Counted from the first letter of the stretch, positions 54,819 to 63,528 are shown. The stretch: 64,000 nucleotides of DNA from an uncultured Bradyrhizobium sp. (GCF_936928535.1 NZ_CAKZHY010000093.1:1-64000); one strand, 5' to 3'. Translations and numbers: made by a program. The notes: generated by a model from the sequence alone, not told the origin.

Positions 54819-55232
54819 GTGGCTGATCGCCCTTCCCCCCCGCGCGACCGCCATGCCGTTCTGGCGGTCGCTATAAGTCTCGCCTGCGGCCTGATCGCCC
54901 CGGCGAAAGCCGACATTCGCGTCGACGGCGACCCACGAGCCTTGCAACTGCAGGCGAGCGGCGACAGCCTTGCCGCTGTGCTGGCGCGTTTCGATCAGCT
55001 GTTCGCGGTGAAGGTCCGTTCGGCGGTGCCGCTCATGAGCGAGGTCAGCGGCAGCTATTCCGGCACGCTGTCGCAAGTCATGGCGCGGCTGCTCGACGGC
55101 TACAATTATGTGATCAAGGTGGATCGCGACGTCACCGAGATCCTGGTGCTCGGCCGCGGTGGCGATGTCGCCATCGTGCCAAAAGCAAGGCCTGCTTCTA
55201 CAACAAAGACAGTGACAGCCCGCTGGCGCTAA
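54819..55232 (+). CDS. STN-domain (secretin/TonB short N-terminus) protein
   Basis: A 137-residue secreted protein starting at GTG two bases after the stop of the previous gene. After a signal region (about 12-32), residues 35-115 form a short STN domain: ALQLQASGDSLAAVLARF, FAVKVRSAVP, SGTLSQVMARLLDGYNYVI. STN domains usually sit at the N-terminus of secretins or TonB receptors and interact with periplasmic partners; here the domain is alone. It likely acts with the secreted partner encoded upstream. Confidence 0.8.
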   Translation: MADRPSPPRDRHAVLAVAISLACGLIAPAKADIRVDGDPRALQLQASGDSLAAVLARFDQLFAVKVRSAVPLMSEVSGSYSGTLSQVMARLLDGYNYVIKVDRDVTEILVLGRGGDVAIVPKARPASTTKTVTARWR

Positions 55233-55393
55233 CGCAACTCCCGCCGGGAGGCGCACGCGCCTCTCGGAATCGCAGTCCCACCCCGCGCAACGTGGCAGGA
55301 TATTTCTTGTAGATCTTGCCGTTCTTCATGATCAGCACATCGCCGGCCCGCCCACACAATCCGGACACATTCAATCTCCGCGCTGGGGTGCCG

Positions 55394-55957
55394 CTATGCA
55401 GCCGCCGCGACAGGTCGCCAGGCGAAGATCAGCCAGCCGATACCGTGGGAGAGCAGATCAATGCCGAGCAGCATGCCCAGCACCCAGAGCCCCGTCATCG
55501 GAAAGCCCGTGAGGATGATGAGACCGGCGAGCACGCCGAACAGGCCTGACGCCAGCATGATCCCGCCGCCCTGCTGCCAGCGGCCGATGCCGATCAGCAT
55601 GCGGACTATTCCGGAGACCAGGAGCGCGAGGCCAAGCACATAGGTGAGCAGCAGCGCGCCGGTCAGCGGCTGGCTGACGAGGATGATGCCGAAGGCAATG
55701 TAGAGAATGCCGAGCACCAGCTGCCAGACAAAGCCGCCCCAGCCCTTGGTCCAGAAGGCGTGAAAGATCTCGAAGGCGCCCGCGGCGATCGCCATCCAGC
55801 CGATGAACAGCGCGCTGACCACGGTGAAGAAGGCCACGTCGCCCAGCACCATCAGTCCCGTGAACACCATGAAGAGACCCAGCAGCACGCAGACCCAGCG
55901 AGGCGGTTGCGGAAGGTTGGTCGCCCCGATCGGCGCACTATGATCGTAAGTCGTCAT
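55394..55957 (-). CDS. HdeD-family membrane protein (DUF308)
   Basis: A 187-residue protein with six predicted helices in three pairs, typical of HdeD/DUF308. In enteric bacteria HdeD contributes to acid resistance at high cell density. GAGGGAGCATGTC precedes the ATG. It follows a small Tat-signal protein gene by 15 bases and probably shares its transcript. The glutaminase relic next to this unit supports an acid-resistance setting. Confidence 0.9.
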   Translation of the reverse strand: MTTYDHSAPIGATNLPQPPRWVCVLLGLFMVFTGLMVLGDVAFFTVVSALFIGWMAIAAGAFEIFHAFWTKGWGGFVWQLVLGILYIAFGIILVSQPLTGALLLTYVLGLALLVSGIVRMLIGIGRWQQGGGIMLASGLFGVLAGLIILTGFPMTGLWVLGMLLGIDLLSHGIGWLIFAWRPVAAAA

Positions 55958-55972
55958 GACATGCTCCCTCGG

Positions 55973-56305
55973 TTAATGCCAACGCCAGCCGCAATGACGG
56001 CGGCCACGATGCCACCAGCACACCCAGCGCCGACGCCGCCGATGCCATGACGGCGGTCGCGCCGGCGGCCGATGGGGCGGACGATGAGGCGGGCGATGCG
56101 CCGGAGGCTGCGGGCGGCTCGATTGGGCAGTCCATTGCGCATAGGCGCGACCCGCCTCTTCACGCTCGAGCGGCGCTGGACGATTGGTTGGCGTCGCGTC
56201 AGTCAAGGCTACGGCGTCCTTCGGCAACAGGCTCACGCCTGCCCCCGTGAGGATCACGCCTCCGAACACGATACGAAGCGCACCGCGGCGGTCCGTCTCA
56301 CTCAT
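55973..56305 (-). CDS. Tat-signal protein with His/Arg/Trp-rich tail
   Basis: A 110-residue protein. The N-terminus MSETDRRGALRIVFGGVILT has a twin arginine and a hydrophobic core. The tail is made of repeated PxHRPPHRPP units and ends WHRGRRHCGWRWH. The tail is basic and aromatic with cysteines, suited to bind metal or surface polymer. Similar proteins are common in Bradyrhizobium-type genomes, and their role is unknown. AAGGAGTATGCC precedes the ATG. Confidence 0.75.
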   Translation of the reverse strand: MSETDRRGALRIVFGGVILTGAGVSLLPKDAVALTDATPTNRPAPLEREEAGRAYAQWTAQSSRPQPPAHRPPHRPPHRPPARPPSWHRRRRRWVCWWHRGRRHCGWRWH

Positions 56306-56341
56306 GGCATACTCCTTCCAGGTCCCCGCCCCCCTTCGAAC

Positions 56342-57067
56342 TCACGTTTTTGCAGCGGCCTCGTCGCTCGGAATCTCGCCCGGAAGATAGTTCGGCAGCC
56401 GGCCCGCCGGAATGATCGCGATCAGCGCAAGACCCGCCATAATCAACAGCCCGATCTTCAGCGCGCGCAGCCGCGCCTCGGCGAGACGCGGACGGCTTCC
56501 GCGACTCTCCAGTAGCCGCGCGATGCTGCGATTGCGGAAATTGGTCTGTGACGCTGACGCATAGACCTCTTCATTGAGCGGCAGCGCGCGACCGGCAAAC
56601 CGCGACAGACCATCATGAATGAAGGTCCATCGTGCTTCGGCCGTCGCGCCCGGCGCGAGGCTGGTTGTCGCAATCGCGCCAGCATTGACCATTGGATTGG
56701 TGCGACCGCCACCCTGCTCGATCGCGGCTAGCGAATTGAATGGAAGCCCGGTCGCGTTGGCGCCGAGCTTCGCACGCGCCTCCTCCGGCCCGATCGTCTC
56801 GCAGACCAGCGCAAACAGGAACGGCTTTGACACGCTCATGATAGAAAATTCGAAGTCGACGTCTCCGGCGCCGTAGATGCGGCCATTGGTGCCGACGACT
56901 CAGACGCCGAACAACTCGCTCGGCACCCGGGCAAGCGCCGGATAGACCTGCGAGTTCCCACCATCCCGATTTGATATGAAGCGGCGTTGCGCCTCGTTCA
57001 CCAGCGACTGCACTGTGTCCGGGTCCGGCAGGTGGCCGGTCGAGACATAGCTCCGCTCCCGCTCTTC
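56342..57067 (-). pseudogene. Glutaminase relic fused to a transporter C-terminal tail
   Basis: Minus-strand frames match glutaminase from STGHLPDPD (about 57043) through SRNSQV-like NSQVYPALARVPSELFGV, then a TGA at 56902-56900 where Cys is expected. The frame resumes VVGTNGRIYGAGDVDFEF, MSVSKPFLFAL, GGGRTNPMVNAGAIATTS and FRNRSIARLLES. There is no start codon before an in-frame TAG at 57118. After about 56507 the frame leaves glutaminase and reads as a membrane helix and tail (ALKIGLLIMAGLALIAIIPAG), like the end of an MFS transporter. The C-terminal two-thirds of glutaminase is missing. Confidence 0.85.
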
Positions 57068-57427
57068 AAGGGCCGAACGCGACGCGATTGCACCAACTCC
57101 GCAGAGCGGATTCGACTATTGCCGAAGCAGCTCCATAACTCGATGCGCGAACGAGAGTTGATGCCTGTTATCAGACTGAGTCAATTTACAACCATAGAGC
57201 GATTTTGCATTACAGCCATACGAGTCCCACGGAGATGCACTTCCGGAACTATTCATGGGAAATAGCGGCATATCAGTAAGCGAGGCTGCCTCGCTTGCAT
57301 CGAACTCTAATCAAAAGTCGAGTAACACGAAATTTCAATCATCAACGCAAGATTGCAACTTGCACTGACAGGCGTACGATCGCGAGTCTGCGCAGCAAAA
57401 ACCGCGCAGCAAGTGGTGAGGCGTGAC
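57068..57427. other. AT-richer gap beside the glutaminase relic
   Basis: GC content is visibly lower between about 57110 and 57360. No frame, tRNA or repeat is supported. It may be decayed remains of the former acid-resistance locus or of an insertion. Confidence 0.4.
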
Positions 57428-57637
57428 ATGGTGGCACAAGCAAGTGACGGACCCCTGTTGCTCGTCAAGAAACTCGGCGGGCTCTTGGCAATCATCTTTG
57501 GATGCTTGCTGACCGCGGTCGGCGTGACCTTTGAATCCAGCGGAACGACTTTCGTCGGTGTCCTGCTGCTGGTCATAGGCGCTGTTCTGCTGGTGTTGAA
57601 GATCGTCAGGCGCAACGAAGGATCTTCGTTGCCATAG
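57428..57637 (+). CDS. Small two-helix membrane protein, 69 residues
   Basis: It begins MVAQASDGPLLLVKKLGG and contains two hydrophobic helices (about 14-34 and 40-58) joined by a short loop (ESSGTTF), ending in a basic tail. GGTGAGGCGTGAC precedes the ATG at 57428. Similar two-helix proteins are frequent in Bradyrhizobium-type genomes; function unknown. Convergent with the GntR gene. Confidence 0.7.
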   Translation: MVAQASDGPLLLVKKLGGLLAIIFGCLLTAVGVTFESSGTTFVGVLLLVIGAVLLVLKIVRRNEGSSLP

Positions 57638-57655
57638 CCGATCAATGCGGCTCGC

Positions 57656-58363
57656 CTACACGCCGAGCACGTCGGCAAGCCGCAACTCGTCCGCGGCGGG
57701 ATCCTTGAGAAACAGCTCGGCCTCGATTTCGTTCAGATGCGACAGCATCTGCGTGCGCGCAGCCTGCTTGTCGCGCTTGCGGATCGCGGTGACGATCTCG
57801 GCATGATGATCGGTGCCGCAGGCGGGCGTGTCGTGACGGCGATAGAGCAGGATGATCAGCGATGAGCGCGCGATCAGTTCCTTGAGGAAGCCGAGATAGA
57901 TGCTGTGGCCGCTCATCTCGGCGATGAGCCGGTGAAAGTCGCCGGAGAGCCGGACCGAGGCGCGCGCGTCGCCGCGCAGCTCGGCTTCGCGCTCCTCAGT
58001 GAGGTGCTGCTGAAGGCGCTCGATCCATGCGGGCGAGACAGCCTCACAGGCATGATCGACGATGGTCGGCTCGATCAGGCGGCGCGCCTCGAACACCTCG
58101 CGGGCATCCGCAGGCGTCGGACGCGCAACGAAGGCGCCGCGGTTCTTCTCGATGTTGACGATGCCCTCATGCGCGAGCTGTTGCAGCGCGGTGCGGACCA
58201 GGGTGCGGCTCGCGCCATAGATCTCGCCGATCTCATCCTCCCCGAGCTTGGTGCCCGGCAAAAGTCGATGCTCGAGGATCGCCGCGGTCACGCCCTCCCT
58301 GATCCGGCTGACGCGATCGCTCACATCTGGCGCATCGGATTTCGGGCGGGGTTTGGCGGCCAT
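57656..58363 (-). CDS. GntR-family regulator with FCD domain
   Basis: A 235-residue protein of the FadR subgroup. The winged helix (about 15-80) contains GEDEIGEIYGASRTLVRTALQQLAHEGIV. The FCD effector domain (about 88-220) keeps the metal-type residues (Asp, His) around HACEAV and GDFHRLIAEMSGH. It diverges from the ABC importer and racemase genes and probably represses them when its ligand is absent. The ATG at 58363 is chosen; a TTG at 58396 would add 11 residues. Confidence 0.9.
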   Translation of the reverse strand: MAAKPRPKSDAPDVSDRVSRIREGVTAAILEHRLLPGTKLGEDEIGEIYGASRTLVRTALQQLAHEGIVNIEKNRGAFVARPTPADAREVFEARRLIEPTIVDHACEAVSPAWIERLQQHLTEEREAELRGDARASVRLSGDFHRLIAEMSGHSIYLGFLKELIARSSLIILLYRRHDTPACGTDHHAEIVTAIRKRDKQAARTQMLSHLNEIEAELFLKDPAADELRLADVLGV

Positions 58364-58576
58364 CAGTTCGAAGTTTTGGTTTGAGGGCTCGATCAACGAC
58401 GTTCGGTCCCGATGGTAATCGACGAGGTGTATCCAATCACAGGCGAAACTTTATACAATCTTCGCCCAATTTGTGTGCATGTCCGCACGCACGCTATGGG
58501 CGGCACAATCGCACCGGATTCGATCTAACGATCTGACTCCGCTGCACAGTTTTCGAATTGGGCAATTTTGGCGCTG

Positions 58577-58593
58577 TTGGCACGGACCTTGCG
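58577..58593 (+). promoter_or_regulatory. RpoN (sigma-54) promoter of the ABC importer operon
   Basis: TTGGCACGGACCTTGCG matches YTGGCACG-N4-TTGCW except for the last base. GG (58579-58580) and GC (58591-58592) are ten bases apart, as required. Transcription would start near 58604, leaving a leader of about 27 bases before the ATG. Confidence 0.7.
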
Positions 58594-58630
58594 GAGAGAG
58601 GCGGAGCACCGCCCTCCTCTCGGACACGCC

Positions 58631-59617
58631 ATGGCCACTCCTGCCGCTCTCGAACTGGTTGCCGTCACCAAGCGCTATGACGCGACGCTGGCGGTCGACA
58701 ATGTCAATCTGAAGATCCCGGCCGGCACCTATTGCTGCCTGCTCGGCCCGTCCGGCTGCGGCAAAACCTCGACCTTGCGCATGATCGCGGGTCACGAGGC
58801 AGTCAGCGAGGGCGACATCATCCTCGGCCCGCAGAACGTCACGGACCTCGAGCCCGCCAAGCGCGGCACGGCCATGATGTTCCAGTCCTACGCGCTGTTT
58901 CCGCACCTCACCGTGCTCGACAATGTTGCGTTTGCCCTGAAAATGCGCGGCATCGACCGCGCCACCAGGCACAAGCGCGCCGGCGAGCTTCTGGAACTGG
59001 TGGCGATGAGCCCCTATGCCAGCCGCCTCCCAGCCCAGCTCTCCGGCGGCCAGCAGCAGCGCGTGGCGCTCGCCCGCGCGCTGATCACCGAGCCGCAGAT
59101 CCTTCTGCTCGACGAGCCGCTGTCCGCGCTCGATCCGTTCCTGCGGGTCAGGATGCGGGGCGAGCTCAAGCGGCTGCAGCGCGAGCTCGGCATCAGCTTC
59201 ATCCAGGTCACCCACGGCCAGGAAGAGGCGATGGCGCTTGCCGACCACATCGTGGTGATGAACCAGGGCAAGATCGAGCAGCAGGGCACGGCCCGCGACA
59301 TCTTCCACCATCCCCGCACCGAATTCGTGGCTCGCTTCATCGGGGGGCACAACGTCCTCAACGACGCCGGCAGCCTCATCGCCGTGCGCGCCGATCAGCT
59401 CGGCATCAAGCCGGTCACTGACGGCGCGTTCGGCGCGCCAGCGCTGCTGACCCAGACCGAGTACCAGGGCTCCTATGTTGCCGTCTCGCTCACGCTCGAC
59501 GACGGCACTGCCCTGTTCTCACACGTTCCCGAAGCCGCGTTCGACGTCCACCCGTTCCGGCCGGGCGATCGCGTGCTGGCCACCTGGGATCCCACCAAGG
59601 CGCAACGTCTGCAATAG
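58631..59617 (+). CDS. ABC importer ATP-binding protein (PotA-like)
   Basis: A 328-residue ATPase. Walker A is GPSGCGKT, the signature LSGGQQQR, Walker B ILLLDEP and the switch histidine lies in VTHGQEEA. The C-terminal TOBE-like domain (about 240-328) is regulatory. It resembles the spermidine/putrescine importers. It is the first gene of a five-gene operon with the binding protein, two permeases and a racemase, driven by an RpoN promoter. Confidence 0.95.
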   Translation: MATPAALELVAVTKRYDATLAVDNVNLKIPAGTYCCLLGPSGCGKTSTLRMIAGHEAVSEGDIILGPQNVTDLEPAKRGTAMMFQSYALFPHLTVLDNVAFALKMRGIDRATRHKRAGELLELVAMSPYASRLPAQLSGGQQQRVALARALITEPQILLLDEPLSALDPFLRVRMRGELKRLQRELGISFIQVTHGQEEAMALADHIVVMNQGKIEQQGTARDIFHHPRTEFVARFIGGHNVLNDAGSLIAVRADQLGIKPVTDGAFGAPALLTQTEYQGSYVAVSLTLDDGTALFSHVPEAAFDVHPFRPGDRVLATWDPTKAQRLQ

Positions 59618-59660
59618 CGCCGTCATTTTAGAAAATGCGCAACACAGAGGAGTGACTGGA

Positions 59661-60950
59661 ATGACCGACACGACCAAAAAGACCGGCGTCAGCCGCCGCA
59701 CGTTACTGAAGGGCACCGCGGGTCTCGCGGGCCTCGCCGCCGGCTCCGGCGCCATCACCGGCTTTCCCTACGTGATGTCGGCCGAGCCGAAGGTGCTGCG
59801 CTATCTCGGCACCGCCGTGAACGAGGGCGACGACATCTCCAAGCAGTGCCTGAAGGACACCGGCATCAAGATCGAATACATCACCGCGACCACCGACGAC
59901 GTCACCAAGCGCGTGATGACCCAGCCGAACTCGTTCGACGTGCTGGACACCGAATATTTCTCGCTGAAGAAGCTGGTGCCGTCGGGCAACATCCTTGCCC
60001 TCGACGCCAAGAAGATCAAGGAATTCGACAACATCACCCCCGTCTTCACCAAGGGCGAAACGCCCGGCGGCAAGAAGATCGGCGGTCAGGGCACCGCGCC
60101 CTGGAAGGTGCTGTATCTCGAAGGCAAGGACTCCAAGACGTTTTCCAAGACGGCGACCGAGTTCGTCACGCTGATCCCGACCGTCTACAACGCCGACACG
60201 CTCGGCATCCGTCCCGACCTGATCAAGCGCCCGATCAGCTCGTGGTCGGAACTGCTCAACCCCGAGTTCAAGGGCAAGGCCTCGATCCTCAACATCCCCT
60301 CGATCGGCATCATGGATGCCGCGATGGTCGTGGAAGCCACCGGCAAGTACAAATATGCCGACAAGGGCAACATGACCAAGGAAGAGATCGATCTCACCAT
60401 GAAGGTGATGACCGAGGCGAAGAAGGCCGGCCAGTTCCGCGCGTTCTGGAAGGACTTCAACGAGAGCGTCAACCTGATGGCCTCGGGCGAAACCGTCATT
60501 CAATCGATGTGGTCGCCGGCGGTGACGAAAGTGCGCTCGATGGGCATCGCCTGCACCTTCCAACCGCTGAAGGAAGGCTATCGCTCCTGGGCGTCCGGCT
60601 TCTGCGTCTCCAAGGGTGTGTCGGGTGCGAAGCTCGACTGGGCCTATGAGTTCGTCAACTGGTTCCTGTCCGGCTATGCCGGCGCCTATCTCAACCGCCA
60701 GGGCTACTACTCGGCCGTGCTCTCGACCGCGAAAGCGAACATGGAGCCCTACGAGTGGGCCTACTGGATGGAAGGCAAGCCGGCCGAAAAGGACATCAAG
60801 GCGCCCGACGGTTCGCTGCTGGAGAAGGCAGGCGCGGTGCGTGACGGCGGCTCCTACGAGGATCGCATGGGCGGCGTCGCCTGCTGGAACGCGGTGATGG
60901 ACGAAAACGACTACATGGTCCGCAAGTGGAACGAGTTCATCGCCGCGTGA
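59661..60950 (+). CDS. ABC importer substrate-binding protein (PotD-like), Tat-exported
   Basis: A 429-residue periplasmic binding protein of the family 1/PotD type. It starts MTDTTKKTGVSRRTLLKG, a twin-arginine signal, so it is exported folded; such proteins often bind polyamines, opines or other nitrogen compounds. The ligand is unknown. AGAGGAGTGACTGGA precedes the ATG. Its TGA overlaps the ATG of the next gene (TGATG). Confidence 0.93.
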   Translation: MTDTTKKTGVSRRTLLKGTAGLAGLAAGSGAITGFPYVMSAEPKVLRYLGTAVNEGDDISKQCLKDTGIKIEYITATTDDVTKRVMTQPNSFDVLDTEYFSLKKLVPSGNILALDAKKIKEFDNITPVFTKGETPGGKKIGGQGTAPWKVLYLEGKDSKTFSKTATEFVTLIPTVYNADTLGIRPDLIKRPISSWSELLNPEFKGKASILNIPSIGIMDAAMVVEATGKYKYADKGNMTKEEIDLTMKVMTEAKKAGQFRAFWKDFNESVNLMASGETVIQSMWSPAVTKVRSMGIACTFQPLKEGYRSWASGFCVSKGVSGAKLDWAYEFVNWFLSGYAGAYLNRQGYYSAVLSTAKANMEPYEWAYWMEGKPAEKDIKAPDGSLLEKAGAVRDGGSYEDRMGGVACWNAVMDENDYMVRKWNEFIAA

Positions 60951-61909
60951 TGGATACGTCGGAAGACATCCTGCAACAGGGATCCCCGGACCTGGTCCGG
61001 GGATCCGAGACGAGGCGCGCGGCGAAATCCGCGCGCCTGTCGCCGTCCTTCATCTCCTGGCTCCAGGCCGGGCCGATGATGCTGGTGTTTCTCGCCTTCT
61101 TCCTGATCCCGCTGGTCTTCGTCGTCATCGTCTCGTTCTGGGATTACAACGAATATCAATTGCTGCCGGCCTTCTCGGGCCGCGGCTACACCGACACGTT
61201 CGAAGGCTGCATCGCGCAGCTCCCCGATCTCTGCACGATCGCAAAGACCTATCTGAAGACGCTGAAGCTCTGCTTCCTGGTCTGGGCCATCACGCTCTTC
61301 ATCGGTTTCTGGGTCGCCTATTTCCTTGCCTTCCACGTCAAGTCGAAGACCTGGCAGATGGGGCTGTCGCTGCTCTGCACGATCCCGTTCTGGACCTCCA
61401 ACGTCATTCGCATGATCGCCTGGATTCCGCTGCTCGGGCGCAATGGCCTCGTAAACTCCGGGCTGATGAAAACGGGCCTCATCAACCAGCCGGTCGAATG
61501 GCTGTTGTTCTCCGAATTCTCCGTCGTGCTGGCCCTGGTCCACCTCTTCACCTTCTTCATGGTGGTGCCAATCTTCAATTCGATGATCCGCATCGACAAA
61601 TCGCTGATCGAGGCGGCCTATGATGCCGGCGCCTCCGGCTTGCAGACGCTGGTCAACGTCATCATCCCGCTGGCCAAGCCTGGGATCGTGATCGGCTCGA
61701 TCTTCGTCATCACCATCGTGATGGGCGACTTCATCACCATCGGCGTGATGGGCGGCCAGCAGATCGCGGCGGCTGGCAAGATCATCGAGACCCGGGTGAA
61801 CGCGCTGCAATTCCCGGCTGCGGCCGCCAATGCCGTGATCCTGCTCGTCATCACCTTCCTGATCATCACCATGATGTCGCGCATCGTCGACATCAAGAAG
61901 GAGCTGTAG
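60950..61909 (+). CDS. ABC importer permease (PotB-like)
   Basis: A 319-residue permease with an N-terminal helix (about 40-65) and five further helices. The EAA loop is EAAYDAGASGLQTLVNVIIPLAKPG. Its first 30 codons contain a perfect 27-nt palindrome (60980-61006), so part of the N-terminus may be a repeat insertion; a later start such as MMLVFLAFF (about codon 44) is possible. The ATG overlaps the stop of the binding-protein gene. Confidence 0.92.
   Translation: MDTSEDILQQGSPDLVRGSETRRAAKSARLSPSFISWLQAGPMMLVFLAFFLIPLVFVVIVSFWDYNEYQLLPAFSGRGYTDTFEGCIAQLPDLCTIAKTYLKTLKLCFLVWAITLFIGFWVAYFLAFHVKSKTWQMGLSLLCTIPFWTSNVIRMIAWIPLLGRNGLVNSGLMKTGLINQPVEWLLFSEFSVVLALVHLFTFFMVVPIFNSMIRIDKSLIEAAYDAGASGLQTLVNVIIPLAKPGIVIGSIFVITIVMGDFITIGVMGGQQIAAAGKIIETRVNALQFPAAAANAVILLVITFLIITMMSRIVDIKKEL
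60980..61006. repeat. Perfect 27-nt palindrome at the start of the first permease gene
   Basis: Bases 60980-60992 (GGATCCCCGGACC) and 60994-61006 (GGTCCGGGGATCC) are exact inverted copies around one T. It starts 29 bases after the binding-protein stop codon. Confidence 0.8.
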
Positions 61910-61912
61910 GCG

Positions 61913-62791
61913 ATGAAGGAAGGACGCCCGCGCTCATTCTATGTGCTCGCGATTTTCTTCGCGGCCTATGTGCTGTTTCTCTACGGCCCGATGATCGCGA
62001 TCTACGTGCTGTCGTTCCAGGGGCCGCAGGGCGGCCTCACCTTCCCGATGAACGGCGTGTCGACCTACTGGCTGGCAAAACTGTTCCAGGGCACCGGCAT
62101 CATCGATCTCGGTGCATCCTTCCGCCGCTCGCTGTTGCTTGGCATCATCGTGATGGCCGTCACCGTCGTGCTGTCGGTCGCCGCCGGCATGGCCTTCCGC
62201 AGGAAGTTCAAGGCGCAGAGCATTCTGTTCTACTCGGCGATCGCAAGCCTGATCGTCCCCTCGATCATCACCTCGCTCGGCATCTCGCTGGAATTCCGCA
62301 TCATCGACGATTTGATCAAGGCGCATTGGAACGAAAACTTCGAGACCTCGATGGGATTGCTCACCTCCGGTCTGGGTGCGCATCTGACCTGGACGCTGCC
62401 GTTCGGCCTGCTGATCATGTTTGCGATCTTCAACCGCTTCGATCCCAGGCTCGAGGAAGCGGCGCGCGATCTCGGCGCGACACCGTGGCAAACGTTCCGC
62501 TACGTCGTGCTGCCGATCATCCTTCCATCCGTGATCGGTATCGGCCTGTTCGGCTTCACGCTGTCCTGGGACGAGCTCGCGCGCTCCAGTCAGGCGATCG
62601 GGGCGGTCAATACATTGCCGCTCGACCTTCAGGGCCTCACCACGACGGTGACGAACCCCGATATCTATGCGCTCGGCACCATCATCTCCGCGGTGTCCTT
62701 CGCGGTGATCACGCTTGCGCTGGGCACCATCCACATGCTCAACAAGCGCCAGGCGGCGAAGGGCTCGGACGCCGGCAAAGGCCTGGTCTGA
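61913..62791 (+). CDS. ABC importer permease (PotC-like)
   Basis: A 292-residue permease with about six helices. The EAA loop is EEAARDLGATPWQTFRYVVLPIILPS. It pairs with the PotB-like permease, three bases upstream, to form the channel. A second frame from 62326 overlaps the end but is a shadow until the racemase start. Confidence 0.94.
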   Translation: MKEGRPRSFYVLAIFFAAYVLFLYGPMIAIYVLSFQGPQGGLTFPMNGVSTYWLAKLFQGTGIIDLGASFRRSLLLGIIVMAVTVVLSVAAGMAFRRKFKAQSILFYSAIASLIVPSIITSLGISLEFRIIDDLIKAHWNENFETSMGLLTSGLGAHLTWTLPFGLLIMFAIFNRFDPRLEEAARDLGATPWQTFRYVVLPIILPSVIGIGLFGFTLSWDELARSSQAIGAVNTLPLDLQGLTTTVTNPDIYALGTIISAVSFAVITLALGTIHMLNKRQAAKGSDAGKGLV

Positions 62792-62796
62792 TCGCG

Positions 62797-63528
62797 ATGC
62801 GACTGCACGTCGTCAATCCCAACACCACTGTTACGATGACGGCGAAGATCGCCGCAGCGGCGCGCGCGATTGCGCTGCCCGAGACCGTGATCGACGCGCG
62901 GCAGCCCGCGATGGGGCCGGTCTCGATCGAAGGGTTTTACGACGAGGCTTTCGCCGTTCCGGGCATGCTCGGCTGCATCCGCGAGGCCGACCGCGACGGC
63001 GCGAACGCGCACATCATCGCCTGCTTCGACGACACCGGCCTCGATGCCGCGCGTGCCGTTGCAAAAGCCCCTGTCATCGGCATCGGCGAAGCCGGCTTCC
63101 ACGTCGCGAGCCTGGTCGCGGCACGCTTTGCCGTGGTGACGACGCTTGGTGTCTCTATCGTGCCGATTGAACACAATTTGCGGAAATACGGCCTTTCGGA
63201 GCGTTGCGCCCGTGTGCGGGCCGCCGAGGTCCCCGTGCTGGCACTCGAGGAACGCAACGCCGAGGCGCTCGGCAAGATCTCCGCGGAAATCACGGCCGCG
63301 ATCCGCGACGACCGCGCCGAGGCGATCGTGCTCGGCTGCGCCGGCATGGCGGATCTTGCGGCAGAGCTCGCCGCCACCCATGGCCTGCCCGTGGTTGATG
63401 GCGTTGCTGCCGCGGTGACGCTGGCCGAAGGACTGGTCCGGCTCGAGCTCTCAACATCCCGGCTCGGCCCCTACGCGGCGCCCCGCGCGAAGACCTATTC
63501 GGGCCCGTTTTCGCCGTTTCAGCCCTGA
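62797..63528 (+). CDS. Asp/Glu/hydantoin racemase family protein
   Basis: A 243-residue two-domain enzyme. It begins MRLHVVNPNTTVTMT, and the two catalytic cysteines are in HIIACFDDTGLD and IVLGCAGMADLA. This pattern fits hydantoin or allantoin racemases more than glutamate racemase. It would convert one enantiomer of an imported nitrogen compound so that a hydrolase can act. It follows the permease gene by five bases. No hydantoinase is in the window. Confidence 0.9.
   Translation: MRLHVVNPNTTVTMTAKIAAAARAIALPETVIDARQPAMGPVSIEGFYDEAFAVPGMLGCIREADRDGANAHIIACFDDTGLDAARAVAKAPVIGIGEAGFHVASLVAARFAVVTTLGVSIVPIEHNLRKYGLSERCARVRAAEVPVLALEERNAEALGKISAEITAAIRDDRAEAIVLGCAGMADLAAELAATHGLPVVDGVAAAVTLAEGLVRLELSTSRLGPYAAPRAKTYSGPFSPFQP

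Noticed and set aside
57068..57427. Possible insertion-sequence remnant in AT-richer DNA
   Set aside because: No transposase frame, terminal inverted repeats or target duplication can be seen.
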